This document shows, piece after piece, positions 36,408-44,278 of a DNA stretch of 64,000 nt. The notes beneath the pieces are model-generated. The model ran no database searches and had not been told where the DNA came from. It was given only the letters and a program-made list of their open reading frames with translations. The DNA is from Klebsiella grimontii. GTDB lineage: Bacteria; Pseudomonadota; Gammaproteobacteria; Enterobacterales; Enterobacteriaceae. Each line of letters opens with the position of its first letter. Positions within the stretch are counted from its first letter, which is position 1. Where the stretch lies: NCBI RefSeq assembly GCF_900200035.1, contig NZ_FZTC01000010.1, forward strand, positions 62,001 to 126,000. The letters run 5' to 3'. The translations under genes were made by a program, and so were the position numbers.

Positions 36408-37541
36408 ATGTTTGATTTACTCCTGCGCCGTGCGCGCCTCGTCGACGATACCCTGACCGATATCGCCATCCGGGACGGTAAAATCGCGGCGCTTGGCGAG
36501 ATTAGCGCCCCTGCGCGCAAAACTATTGCGCTGGACGGCAGCTGTTACGTCAGCGCGGGCTGGATTGACTCCCACGTTCACTGCTATCCGAGCTCGCCGA
36601 TATACCATGATGAGCCGGACAGCGTGGGGATTGCTACCGGCGTGACCACCGTGATTGACGCGGGCAGCACCGGCGCGGACGACGTGGATGATTTCTACCA
36701 GCTGACCCGCGAAGCCGCGACCGAGGTTTATGCCCTGCTTAACATCTCCCGCGTCGGGCTGATTGCCCAGAATGAACTGGCCAATATGGCGAATATCGAC
36801 GCGGAGGCGGTGAAGCAGGCGGTCAACCGCTATCCGAACTTTATCGTCGGCCTGAAGGCGCGGATGAGCAGCAGCGTGGTGGGCGAAAACGGCATTACGC
36901 CGCTGGCGCGCGCGAAGGCGATGCAGCAGGAAAACGGCGGCCTGCCGCTGATGGTGCATATCGGCAACAATCCGCCCGACCTGGATGAAATCGCCGATCT
37001 GCTGACCTCAGGCGACATCATTACCCACTGCTACAACGGTAAACCCAATCGTATTCTGACGCCGTCCGGCGAGCTGAAAAGCGCGATTACCCGCGCGCTA
37101 CAGCGCGGCGTGCGCCTTGATATCGGCCACGGTACCGCCAGCTTCAGCTTTGAGGTGGCGCGTCGGGCGATTGCTATGGGCATTCTGCCGCACACCATCA
37201 GCTCCGATATCTACTGCCGCAACCGTATCGACGGCCCGGTGCGCTCGCTGGCGCTGGTGATGTCGAAATTCCTCGCCATCGGGATGTCGCTGCCGCAGGT
37301 CATCGACTGCGTGACCGCCAACGCCGCAGACGGCCTGCGTCTGACTCATAAAGGGCGGCTGGAGGTGGGCTACGACGCCGATCTCACGCTGTTTACCCTC
37401 GCGCAGACGCCGACGGTGCTGGTGGATGCGGAAAAAGAGAGCCTTCAGACCGACACGATTCTGCAGCCGCTTGCCGCCGTTCGCGCGGGCAGGGGCTATC
37501 TGACCGAACAAGGGAGCGCGGAAAATGCCTTCGATTTTTGA
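36408..37541 (+). CDS. Amidohydrolase/deacetylase-family metallohydrolase
   Basis: This 377-residue enzyme has a full dihydroorotase-like metal site: H56 and H58 (DSHVH), carboxylated-lysine candidate K150 (VGLKAR), H184 (MVHIGN), H207 (ITHCYN) and catalytic D267 (ISSDIY). It likely hydrolyses an amide, N-acyl or cyclic amide bond. In this operon it would deacylate or open the sugar-acid substrate before ammonia elimination by the DgaE homologue, whose gene overlaps its end by 17 bp. Confidence 0.88.
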   Translation: MFDLLLRRARLVDDTLTDIAIRDGKIAALGEISAPARKTIALDGSCYVSAGWIDSHVHCYPSSPIYHDEPDSVGIATGVTTVIDAGSTGADDVDDFYQLTREAATEVYALLNISRVGLIAQNELANMANIDAEAVKQAVNRYPNFIVGLKARMSSSVVGENGITPLARAKAMQQENGGLPLMVHIGNNPPDLDEIADLLTSGDIITHCYNGKPNRILTPSGELKSAITRALQRGVRLDIGHGTASFSFEVARRAIAMGILPHTISSDIYCRNRIDGPVRSLALVMSKFLAIGMSLPQVIDCVTANAADGLRLTHKGRLEVGYDADLTLFTLAQTPTVLVDAEKESLQTDTILQPLAAVRAGRGYLTEQGSAENAFDF

Positions 37542-38643
37542 GAAATATGATTTAAAACAGGTTATTAATACCTCCGGTCGTATGACCATTCTCGGCGTCT
37601 CCACGCCGCGGCCGGAAGTGGTGGAAGCCGCGATGGCGGGCATGAACCAGTACTTCGAGATGAAAGATCTGGTCAATAAAACCGGCGCGTATATTGCGAA
37701 GCTGCTGGACGTGGAAGGGGCGACCGTCGTCTCCTGCGCCTCGGCGGGTATCGCCCAGTCGGTGGCGGCGGTGCTGGTAAAAGACAGCGACTGGCTGCTG
37801 GAAAACCTGCACGTGACGCCGATCGAAAACAACGAAATCGTGCTGCCTAAGGGCCATAACGTCAACTTCGGCGCGCCGGTGGGCACCATGGTGGCGCTGG
37901 GCGGCGGCAGGCTGGTGGAAGCGGGTTACGCCAATGAATGTTCCGCCGGGCAGCTGGCGGCGGCGATTACCCCGCGCACCGCGGCCATTCTGTATATCAA
38001 ATCCCACCACTGCGTGCAGAAAAGCATGCTCAACGTGGCGCAGGCGGCCGCGGTGGCGCAGCGCCATAATCTGCCGCTGATTGTCGACGCGGCGGCGGAG
38101 GAAGACCTCCAGGCCTACTATCGCGCCGGCGCGGATCTGGTGATTTATAGCGGCGCGAAGGCGATCGAAGGGCCGACCAGCGGGCTGGTGATCGGCAAAA
38201 CCCAATACGTTGAGTGGGTCAAACGCCAGTCGAACGGCATTGGCCGGGCGATGAAGGTGGGCAAAGAGGGGATTCTCGGCCTGACCTGCGCCATCGAACA
38301 CTACCTGACGGCGAGCAAAGAGAGCGGTGAGCAGATGGTGGCGAAGATGACGCCGTTTATTCAGCAGCTTAATACGCTTAATGGCGTGACGGCGCGCGTG
38401 GTCTGGGACAGCGCCGGTCGCGATATCGCGCGGGCGGAGATTAAGTTTGATGAAGCGGTGACCGGCGTCAATACCGGTGATTTGGTCAACGCGCTGAAGC
38501 AGGGCGAATACGCCATCTACTTCCGCGGCTATAAGGCCAATGAAGGCATTATTGAAGCCGATGTCCGCAGCGTGAACGCGCAGCAGCTGGAGATTGTCTC
38601 CCGTCGGATTGCAGAGGTTCTGAACAAGGAGAAAAACGCATGA
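37525..38643 (+). CDS. DgaE-family PLP-dependent ammonia lyase
   Basis: This 372-residue fold-type I PLP enzyme of the SelA-like branch has the Schiff-base lysine candidate in YSGAKAIEGPTSG. In Salmonella, DgaE converts D-glucosaminate-6-phosphate to 2-keto-3-deoxygluconate-6-phosphate and ammonia. The same reaction is likely here. It overlaps the amidohydrolase by 17 bp and the aldolase by 4 bp (ATGA), so the three enzymes are translationally coupled. Confidence 0.88.
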   Translation: MPSIFEKYDLKQVINTSGRMTILGVSTPRPEVVEAAMAGMNQYFEMKDLVNKTGAYIAKLLDVEGATVVSCASAGIAQSVAAVLVKDSDWLLENLHVTPIENNEIVLPKGHNVNFGAPVGTMVALGGGRLVEAGYANECSAGQLAAAITPRTAAILYIKSHHCVQKSMLNVAQAAAVAQRHNLPLIVDAAAEEDLQAYYRAGADLVIYSGAKAIEGPTSGLVIGKTQYVEWVKRQSNGIGRAMKVGKEGILGLTCAIEHYLTASKESGEQMVAKMTPFIQQLNTLNGVTARVVWDSAGRDIARAEIKFDEAVTGVNTGDLVNALKQGEYAIYFRGYKANEGIIEADVRSVNAQQLEIVSRRIAEVLNKEKNA

Positions 38644-39380
38644 AACTGACCCCTAATTTTTACCGTGACCGCGTCTGCCTGAACGTGCTGGCGGGCAGTA
38701 AAGATAACGCCAGCGAGATTTATGAGGCGGCGGAAGGTCATGTACTGGTGGGCGTGCTCTCCAAAAATTACCCGGACGTCGCCAGCGCGGTGGCCGATAT
38801 GCGGGAATACGCGCTGCGGATTGATAACGCGCTCTCCGTGGGGCTGGGAGCCGGCGACCCGAACCAGTCGGCGATGGTCAGCGAAATCTCGCGCCAGGTG
38901 CAGCCGCAGCACGTTAATCAGGTATTTACCGGCGTAGCGACCAGCCGCGCGCTGCTGGGGCAGAACGACACCGTGGTCAACGGCCTGGTGTCGCCAACCG
39001 GTACGCCGGGGATGGTGAAGATCTCCACCGGCCCGCTCAGCAGCGGCGCGCCGGACGGCATCGTACCGCTGGAAACCGCGATTGCGTTGCTGAAAGATAT
39101 GGGCGGCAGCTCGATTAAATACTTCCCGATGGGCGGGTTAAAACATCGCGACGAGTTTATCGCGGTTGCCGAGGCCTGCGCCCGTTATGATTTCTGGCTG
39201 GAGCCGACCGGCGGGATCGATCTGGAAAACTACGGCGAGATCCTGCAGATCGCGCTGGACGCCGGCGTGAGTAAAATTATCCCGCATATCTACAGTTCGA
39301 TTATTGATAAAGCCAGCGGTAACACCCGCCCGGCGGACGTGCGTCAGCTGCTTTCGATCACCAAACAGTTAGTCAAATAG
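38640..39380 (+). CDS. DgaF-family 2-keto-3-deoxygluconate-6-phosphate aldolase
   Basis: This 246-residue protein matches the DgaF/EF_0839 aldolase family by its SSIKYFPMGGLKHRDEF block and its position after dgaE. DgaF splits KDGP to pyruvate and glyceraldehyde-3-phosphate. The lysine in SIKYFPMGG is a Schiff-base candidate. It is distinct from the Eda-type aldolase used in the Entner-Doudoroff pathway. Confidence 0.87.
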   Translation: MKLTPNFYRDRVCLNVLAGSKDNASEIYEAAEGHVLVGVLSKNYPDVASAVADMREYALRIDNALSVGLGAGDPNQSAMVSEISRQVQPQHVNQVFTGVATSRALLGQNDTVVNGLVSPTGTPGMVKISTGPLSSGAPDGIVPLETAIALLKDMGGSSIKYFPMGGLKHRDEFIAVAEACARYDFWLEPTGGIDLENYGEILQIALDAGVSKIIPHIYSSIIDKASGNTRPADVRQLLSITKQLVK

Positions 39381-39387
39381 CGCCGTT

Positions 39388-39478
39388 GCCCCTTACCCCG
39401 GCCCTCTCCCAAAGGGTGAGGGAGAATACCGAACTGTACCCTCGCCCCTTTGGGGAAAGGGTTAGGGTGAGGGGAAAC
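39388..39478. repeat. Pair of CCCTCTCCC-type repeats between the aldolase and lactonase genes
   Basis: Two related GC-rich imperfect palindromes (CCGGCCCTCTCCCAAAGGGTGAGGGAG and CCCTCGCCCCTTTGGGGAAAGGGTTAGGGTGAGGGG, each broken here only by loops) lie in the 124-bp gap. They may attenuate transcription into the lactonase and regulator genes. Confidence 0.65.
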
Positions 39479-39504
39479 CCTTAGCGAACCATCAAGGAGC
39501 CACC

Positions 39505-40656
39505 ATGCCAACCGCTCGTCACCTGCTTGTTGCTTCACTCTCTCTACTCGCCGCCGGCGCCGCTGCGCAAACCCACTACGCCTGGGTCGGCACCTACAAC
39601 CCCAATGGCGAAGGACTGTACCGCTTTACCGTTGATAGCCAGACCGGGGCGCTGCGCGATAAAGCGCTGGTTGCTAAGCTGCCTAATCTTGCCCAGCTCG
39701 CCGTCTCGGCGGATGGCAAAACCCTGTACGCCGCCAGCGAAGTGGACAAGGGCGTGGTTCAGGCGTGGCGCATCGGCAGCAACGGCGAATTGAGCGAGCT
39801 CAATCAGGTCGCTTCCGGCGGCGCCGGGCCGGTTTATCTCTCCCTGACCCCCGATGGCCGCCATCTGCTGGTGGCAAACTACGTCAGTGGCAGTATCGCG
39901 GTGCTCCCGGTGAAGGAAGAGGGTAACCTGGGCGAAGCGGTGGATATACATCAGGATCAAGGGCCTGCGGGTGCGGAACGCCCGGCGGCGGCCGTCGAAG
40001 GCAGTTTTGCCATTAGCGATCATAACGGCCCCCACGCCCATATGGTCGCCGCCGATCCCAGCGGTAGGTTCGTTTACTCCACCGATCTGGGGCTGGACCG
40101 GATCTATCAGTACCGGCTGGATAACGCCAGCGGCAAGCTGACGCCGAACGATCCGCCGTTTATTGACGCCTCATCTCCCGGCGCCGGGCCGCGCCACTTT
40201 GTGTTTACGCCGCAGGGCGACGGACTATGGCTGATTAACGAAGAGGCATCGACGCTTACCTTCTATCATCTTGATAAGCAAAGCGGCCTGCTGCGCGAGG
40301 GGAAAACGGTCTCGGCGCTGCCTGAAGAGTATAAGGGCACCAGCTTTGCCGCCGGCCTGGTCCTGAGCCGCGATGGCAAGCAGCTGTACGTCGCCAACCG
40401 GCTGCATAACAGTATCGCCCACTTTACGGTGCTGGCCGACGGCAGCCTGAGTCACCAGGAAGATATCTGGACCCGCGGCGACTACCCGCGCACGCTGACC
40501 CTGGACAGTCAGGGGCAGTGGCTGTACGTCATGAACCAGCGTAGCGACAACATTACCCGTTTCCGCGTCGCGCCGAAGGATGGCAGGTTGACGGTCTCCC
40601 CGGACTACACTCCGGTCGGCGGCCCGTCACAGATGGTGATATCCGCTCAACCCTGA
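39505..40656 (+). CDS. Exported lactonase-family beta-propeller protein
   Basis: This 383-residue protein resembles 6-phosphogluconolactonase of the YbhE/Pgl seven-bladed propeller type, with repeated FTPxGxGLWLINE and LSRDGKQLYVANR blades. Unlike cytoplasmic Pgl it has a clear signal peptide (about 1-21, LLAAGAAA before QTHY), so it should work in the periplasm. In this context it may open a sugar-acid lactone so that the acid can be imported. It begins 124 bp after the aldolase and 22 bp before the regulator gene. Confidence 0.83.
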   Translation: MPTARHLLVASLSLLAAGAAAQTHYAWVGTYNPNGEGLYRFTVDSQTGALRDKALVAKLPNLAQLAVSADGKTLYAASEVDKGVVQAWRIGSNGELSELNQVASGGAGPVYLSLTPDGRHLLVANYVSGSIAVLPVKEEGNLGEAVDIHQDQGPAGAERPAAAVEGSFAISDHNGPHAHMVAADPSGRFVYSTDLGLDRIYQYRLDNASGKLTPNDPPFIDASSPGAGPRHFVFTPQGDGLWLINEEASTLTFYHLDKQSGLLREGKTVSALPEEYKGTSFAAGLVLSRDGKQLYVANRLHNSIAHFTVLADGSLSHQEDIWTRGDYPRTLTLDSQGQWLYVMNQRSDNITRFRVAPKDGRLTVSPDYTPVGGPSQMVISAQP

Positions 40657-40678
40657 GCCGTAAGAAAAAGGAACTGAC

Positions 40679-42589
40679 ATGCGATTTCCCAATCAACGTT
40701 TAGCGCAGCTGTTTACTCTGTTGCAAAACGAAACGCTGCCGCAGGAGGAGCTGGCGCAGCGGCTGTCGGTTTCTACACGCACGGTGCGCGCGGACATTAC
40801 CGCGCTGAACGCGCTGCTGCAGCACTACGGCGCGCAGTTCACCCTCACTCGCGGCAGCGGTTATCAGCTGGTGATCCACGATCCGTCGCGCTATCAGACG
40901 CTGGAAGAGAGCGCGCCGAAAGCGCAGCACATCCCGCGAACCGCGGCGGATCGCAGCCACTTTTTGCTGGTGCGCTTTTTAACCTCCGCGTTTTCTATCA
41001 AGCTGGAGGACCTGGCCGATGCGTGGTTCGTCAGCCGCGCCACCTTACAGGGCGACATGGTTGACGTACGCGAACGTTTTCAGCGTTATCAGCTCACCCT
41101 CGAGACCCGTCCGCGCCACGGCATGAAGCTGTTCGGGAGCGAGGTCTCCATTCGCGCTTGCCTGACCGATCTGCTGTGGGAGCTGAGCCAGCAGGGGCCG
41201 CTGAACCCGCTTATCGGCGAAGAGGCGTTTGACGCCAGCGTACCGGCGCTGCTGGCGGGCGTGCTGCAGGAGACGTTGACCCGCCATCACGTGCGCCTGA
41301 CTGACGCGGGAGAACGTTTTGTCTGCCTGTACGGCGCGGTTGCCGTGCGCCGCGTGAGCGAAGGGTATCCGCTGGCCGACTTTAGCGCCGAGGATGTGGC
41401 GCAGAACGTGCGCGACGCCGCCCGCGAGCTGGCGAGCACCCTGCAACAGCTGGCGGGTAAACCGCTTGCCGCGGCGGAAGAGGAGTGGCTGTGCGTCCAT
41501 CTTGCCGCCCGTCAGGTGCAGGACGTCGATCCGGGCACCATCAGCGCCGACGACGACGAAGCGCTGGTGAACTACATCCTGCGCTATATCAATCAGCAAT
41601 ATAACTACAATCTGCTGGACGACGCCCAGCTGCATGCGGATTTACTGACCCATATTAAGACCATGATCACCCGCGTGCGCTACCAGATAATGATCCCCAA
41701 TCCGCTGCTCGATAACATCAAGCAGCACTATCCGATGGCGTGGGACATGACCCTGGCGGCGGTATCCAGCTGGGGAAAATATACCCCCTACGCCATCAGC
41801 GAAAATGAGATCGGCTTTCTGGTGCTGCATATCGGCGTCGGGCTGGAGCGCCATTACAATATCGGCTACCAGCGTCAGCCGCAGGTGCTGCTGGTGTGCG
41901 ATACCAGCAACGCGATGGTGCGGATGATTGAAGCTATTCTTCAGCGAAAGTATCCGCAGCTGGAAATTGCCGCCACCCTCTCGCAGCGCGAATATGAACA
42001 GCGGCAAGAAGTCGCGGAAGATTTTGTCATCTCCACCGTGCGCATCAGCGAGAAAGATAAACCGGTGGTGACCATTGCGCCGTTTCCTACCGACTATCAG
42101 CTCGACCAAATCGGCAAGCTGGTGCTGGTGGACCGCACGCGTCCGTGGATGCTGAATAAGTATTTTGATGAGGCCCACTTTCAGGTAATTGATGCTCCGA
42201 TGGATCGGCAGACGCTGTTTGCCACGCTGTGCCAGCAGCTGCAGCGGGAGGGGTTTGTCGGCGCGGAGTTTCATGATTCGGTGGTGGAGCGTGAGGCTAT
42301 CGTCAGCACCATGCTCGGCGACGGCATCGCGCTGCCCCACGCCCTTGGGCTGCTGGCAAAAAAGACCGTGGTTTATACCGTGATTGCGCCGCACGGCATT
42401 GCCTGGGGCGATGAAACCGCGCATATCATCTTCCTGCTTGCCATCAGCAAAAGCGAGTATGAAGAAGCGATGGCGATCTACGATATTTTCGTTACCTTCC
42501 TGCGCGAACGCGCTATGGCCCGCCTGGCCGTCACCCGCAGCTTTGATGAGTTTAAAGCGGTGGCGATGGAGTGCGTCAGCCGATTTTGA
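40679..42589 (+). CDS. BglG/LicR/MtlR-type transcriptional regulator with PRD, EIIB and EIIA domains
   Basis: This 636-residue protein has an N-terminal HTH (about 8-60), a second HTH-like Mga/M_trans segment (about 95-160), two PRDs (about 170-285 and 290-395, with histidines in WLCVHLAARQ and FLVLHIGVGLERHYN), a Gat-type EIIB-like domain (about 400-490, cysteine in VLLVCDTSN) and a mannitol/fructose-type EIIA-like domain (about 500-636, histidine in GIALPHALG). Such activators are switched by HPr and EII phosphorylation. It is the last gene of the amino-sugar-acid operon and is its likely activator, even though no ordinary PTS permease is encoded with it. Confidence 0.88.
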   Translation: MRFPNQRLAQLFTLLQNETLPQEELAQRLSVSTRTVRADITALNALLQHYGAQFTLTRGSGYQLVIHDPSRYQTLEESAPKAQHIPRTAADRSHFLLVRFLTSAFSIKLEDLADAWFVSRATLQGDMVDVRERFQRYQLTLETRPRHGMKLFGSEVSIRACLTDLLWELSQQGPLNPLIGEEAFDASVPALLAGVLQETLTRHHVRLTDAGERFVCLYGAVAVRRVSEGYPLADFSAEDVAQNVRDAARELASTLQQLAGKPLAAAEEEWLCVHLAARQVQDVDPGTISADDDEALVNYILRYINQQYNYNLLDDAQLHADLLTHIKTMITRVRYQIMIPNPLLDNIKQHYPMAWDMTLAAVSSWGKYTPYAISENEIGFLVLHIGVGLERHYNIGYQRQPQVLLVCDTSNAMVRMIEAILQRKYPQLEIAATLSQREYEQRQEVAEDFVISTVRISEKDKPVVTIAPFPTDYQLDQIGKLVLVDRTRPWMLNKYFDEAHFQVIDAPMDRQTLFATLCQQLQREGFVGAEFHDSVVEREAIVSTMLGDGIALPHALGLLAKKTVVYTVIAPHGIAWGDETAHIIFLLAISKSEYEEAMAIYDIFVTFLRERAMARLAVTRSFDEFKAVAMECVSRF

Positions 42590-42634
42590 TTTGGCCCTTC
42601 GCCACGTTTTCCGTATCTGTCACCGTTCACAACA

Positions 42635-43027
42635 TCACGCCACGACCGTCGTCATCTGCCCAGGAAAACGAATCTGAATCACGCCGCCCCATATGCACAT
42701 CAACTGTGACTGGGCGGTGAGGGCGGGTATATTCCCCACCAGCACCGTGGGTGAGCCTGGCATCCACGGCGCGGGCGTTGTCGGAATACAGGGCATCGGC
42801 GTCAATACCCCAAGCGCTGCGGCGGTAGCGGCGGCCACCGTCGGGTTGGCGATACTGTTGCAGATCCCGAACGGCAAAATATTCACAAACGGTTTGTTAT
42901 CCATAATATTCGCCATCGGCATGTTGCTGACGAGGGTGGGGCTGGTGAGCAGTACGTTCAGCATCGACGGCGCAACGCCAAATGAGCACTGCAATAATGC
43001 GCCGGTACAAACTCCGGGACAACTCAT
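42635..43027 (-). CDS. DUF4280 PAAR-like protein
   Basis: This 130-residue protein begins MSCPGVCTGALLQCSFGVAPS and has IMDNKPFVNILPFG and MPCIPTTPAPWMPG blocks, the pattern of DUF4280, a PAAR-like spike-tip family linked to type VI secretion and related injection systems. The start at MSCPG is chosen because GGGGGTATTACC precedes it; an upstream frame adds eight residues. It is convergent with the regulator gene and divergent from hcp across a 577-bp AT-rich gap. Confidence 0.82.
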   Translation of the reverse strand: MSCPGVCTGALLQCSFGVAPSMLNVLLTSPTLVSNMPMANIMDNKPFVNILPFGICNSIANPTVAAATAAALGVLTPMPCIPTTPAPWMPGSPTVLVGNIPALTAQSQLMCIWGGVIQIRFPGQMTTVVA

Positions 43028-43603
43028 GGTAATACCCCCAGTTGCCGCCACAGTCGGCGGATGATGACTCGCGGAATAAACTGATGCGCTTTTATAACAT
43101 TCAGCGCCCGTTTATTAGTTTGAACAGATACTACATAACCAAAGTAATAAATAAAGTAGATGCGTTTTTTGATGCATATCACTATTCATAATTTAACCTG
43201 TTAAAGAGTTGATATCAGCGAGCGGTTTTCATCGATGTATATTTTGTTGGTTGTTTTACATCTAATTGATTTTGGTTAATTAATTGTTTTAATTTGATTT
43301 TTATCAATTATCATTCGGTGATTGGCAGTAAAGAATTTGATTGATATTTATTTGTGGTTGTGTTTTTTATATTGCTTATGGTTATCCTGAAAAAATACTA
43401 TTTGAATAGTGGGGCGACAGAATTAGCACTACGAATATTCTCGTAACAGGAATGGGCGAATATAGGCGAAGACGCTTAGCATAAAAATCATTGTATTAGT
43501 TCAATGTGCGTAAAAATAATAGGAATGTGAAAAAAAGCGGTGCGATTCGGCTGATGGCGGAACTGCCGCTACCGGTTGCCGGCTGATTGATAAGGAGCAA
43601 AAG
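43028..43603. other. AT-rich region between the DUF4280 gene and hcp
   Basis: A 576-bp gene-free stretch that is strongly AT-rich (for example 43081-43540), in contrast with its surroundings. It must hold divergent promoters for the DUF4280 gene and hcp. Such composition is typical of H-NS-silenced horizontally acquired DNA. I see no RNA gene. Confidence 0.6.
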
Positions 43604-44088
43604 ATGGATGCGATTTTTTTAAAGCTCGACGATATCGAAGGTGAAAGTCAGGCCAAAGGATTTGAAAAAAGCTTGAGATCATGAGCTACAGCCATAACGT
43701 GGCGATGCAGATCGCTAATGACGTCAGTAACACTGAACGTACCTCAGGACGGGCGCATGTCGGTGAAATGTCGTTGACCAAGTTTGTCGATCTCGCGACG
43801 CCAAAGCTCAATGAGTACTGCTGTAGCGGGAAACCGATTACAGAAGCCGTTCTGACGTTGTGCCGTAATGATAACGGAAAAATGCTGCCATTTATCGTAT
43901 ATACCATGATGAACGTCGTTATCTCACATCTGAGCGTTAGCGGCGGTTCCGGCGGCAAACCGGTCGAAACGATGTCGCTGAACTTTACCAAAATTAAATG
44001 GGAAATCACCGCTCAGAAATCGGATGGTCAGAAAGAAGGCAACGTCTCTTCCGTTTGGGATGTGGCGATGAATAAGAAAGGTAGCTGA
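43604..44088 (+). pseudogene. hcp: Type VI secretion tube protein Hcp, frameshifted
   Basis: The ATG at 43604 has a good ribosome site (TAAGGAG) and encodes MDAIFLKLDDIEGESQAKGFEKS, the normal Hcp start. The frame then runs into TGA after 26 codons. The rest of Hcp (MSYSHNVAMQIANDV to the end, 135 residues) continues in the -1 frame from 43681. The offset is exactly one missing base: restoring it gives 161 residues, the normal Hcp length. The loss lies at or just after a run of six A residues. Hcp forms the inner tube of the T6SS. The fragment from M27 alone lacks the first beta strands and is unlikely to assemble. Confidence 0.85.
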
Positions 44089-44278
44089 GGGTGGAAGCTT
44101 CGCACCGCCTGCCTTTGCGGCAAATTATGCCGTTATAAAATCAAGCTACGTAGCGCCGGGTATCAGGTCGAGGATCAGGAGGCTGGTGTTCCTGCGATTG
44201 CCGTAGGTAGGTGCGATGGTGATGATGTTTATCATCAGGCTGACCGGCGTTAGCGCTGCTGCTGAAAAGGAATTTCCC

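Noticed and set aside
43652-43690. Programmed -1 frameshift in hcp
   Set aside because: The zero-frame codons GAA AAA AGC do not form a canonical tandem slippery heptamer and no clear downstream stimulator was seen; mutation or a sequencing error is simpler.
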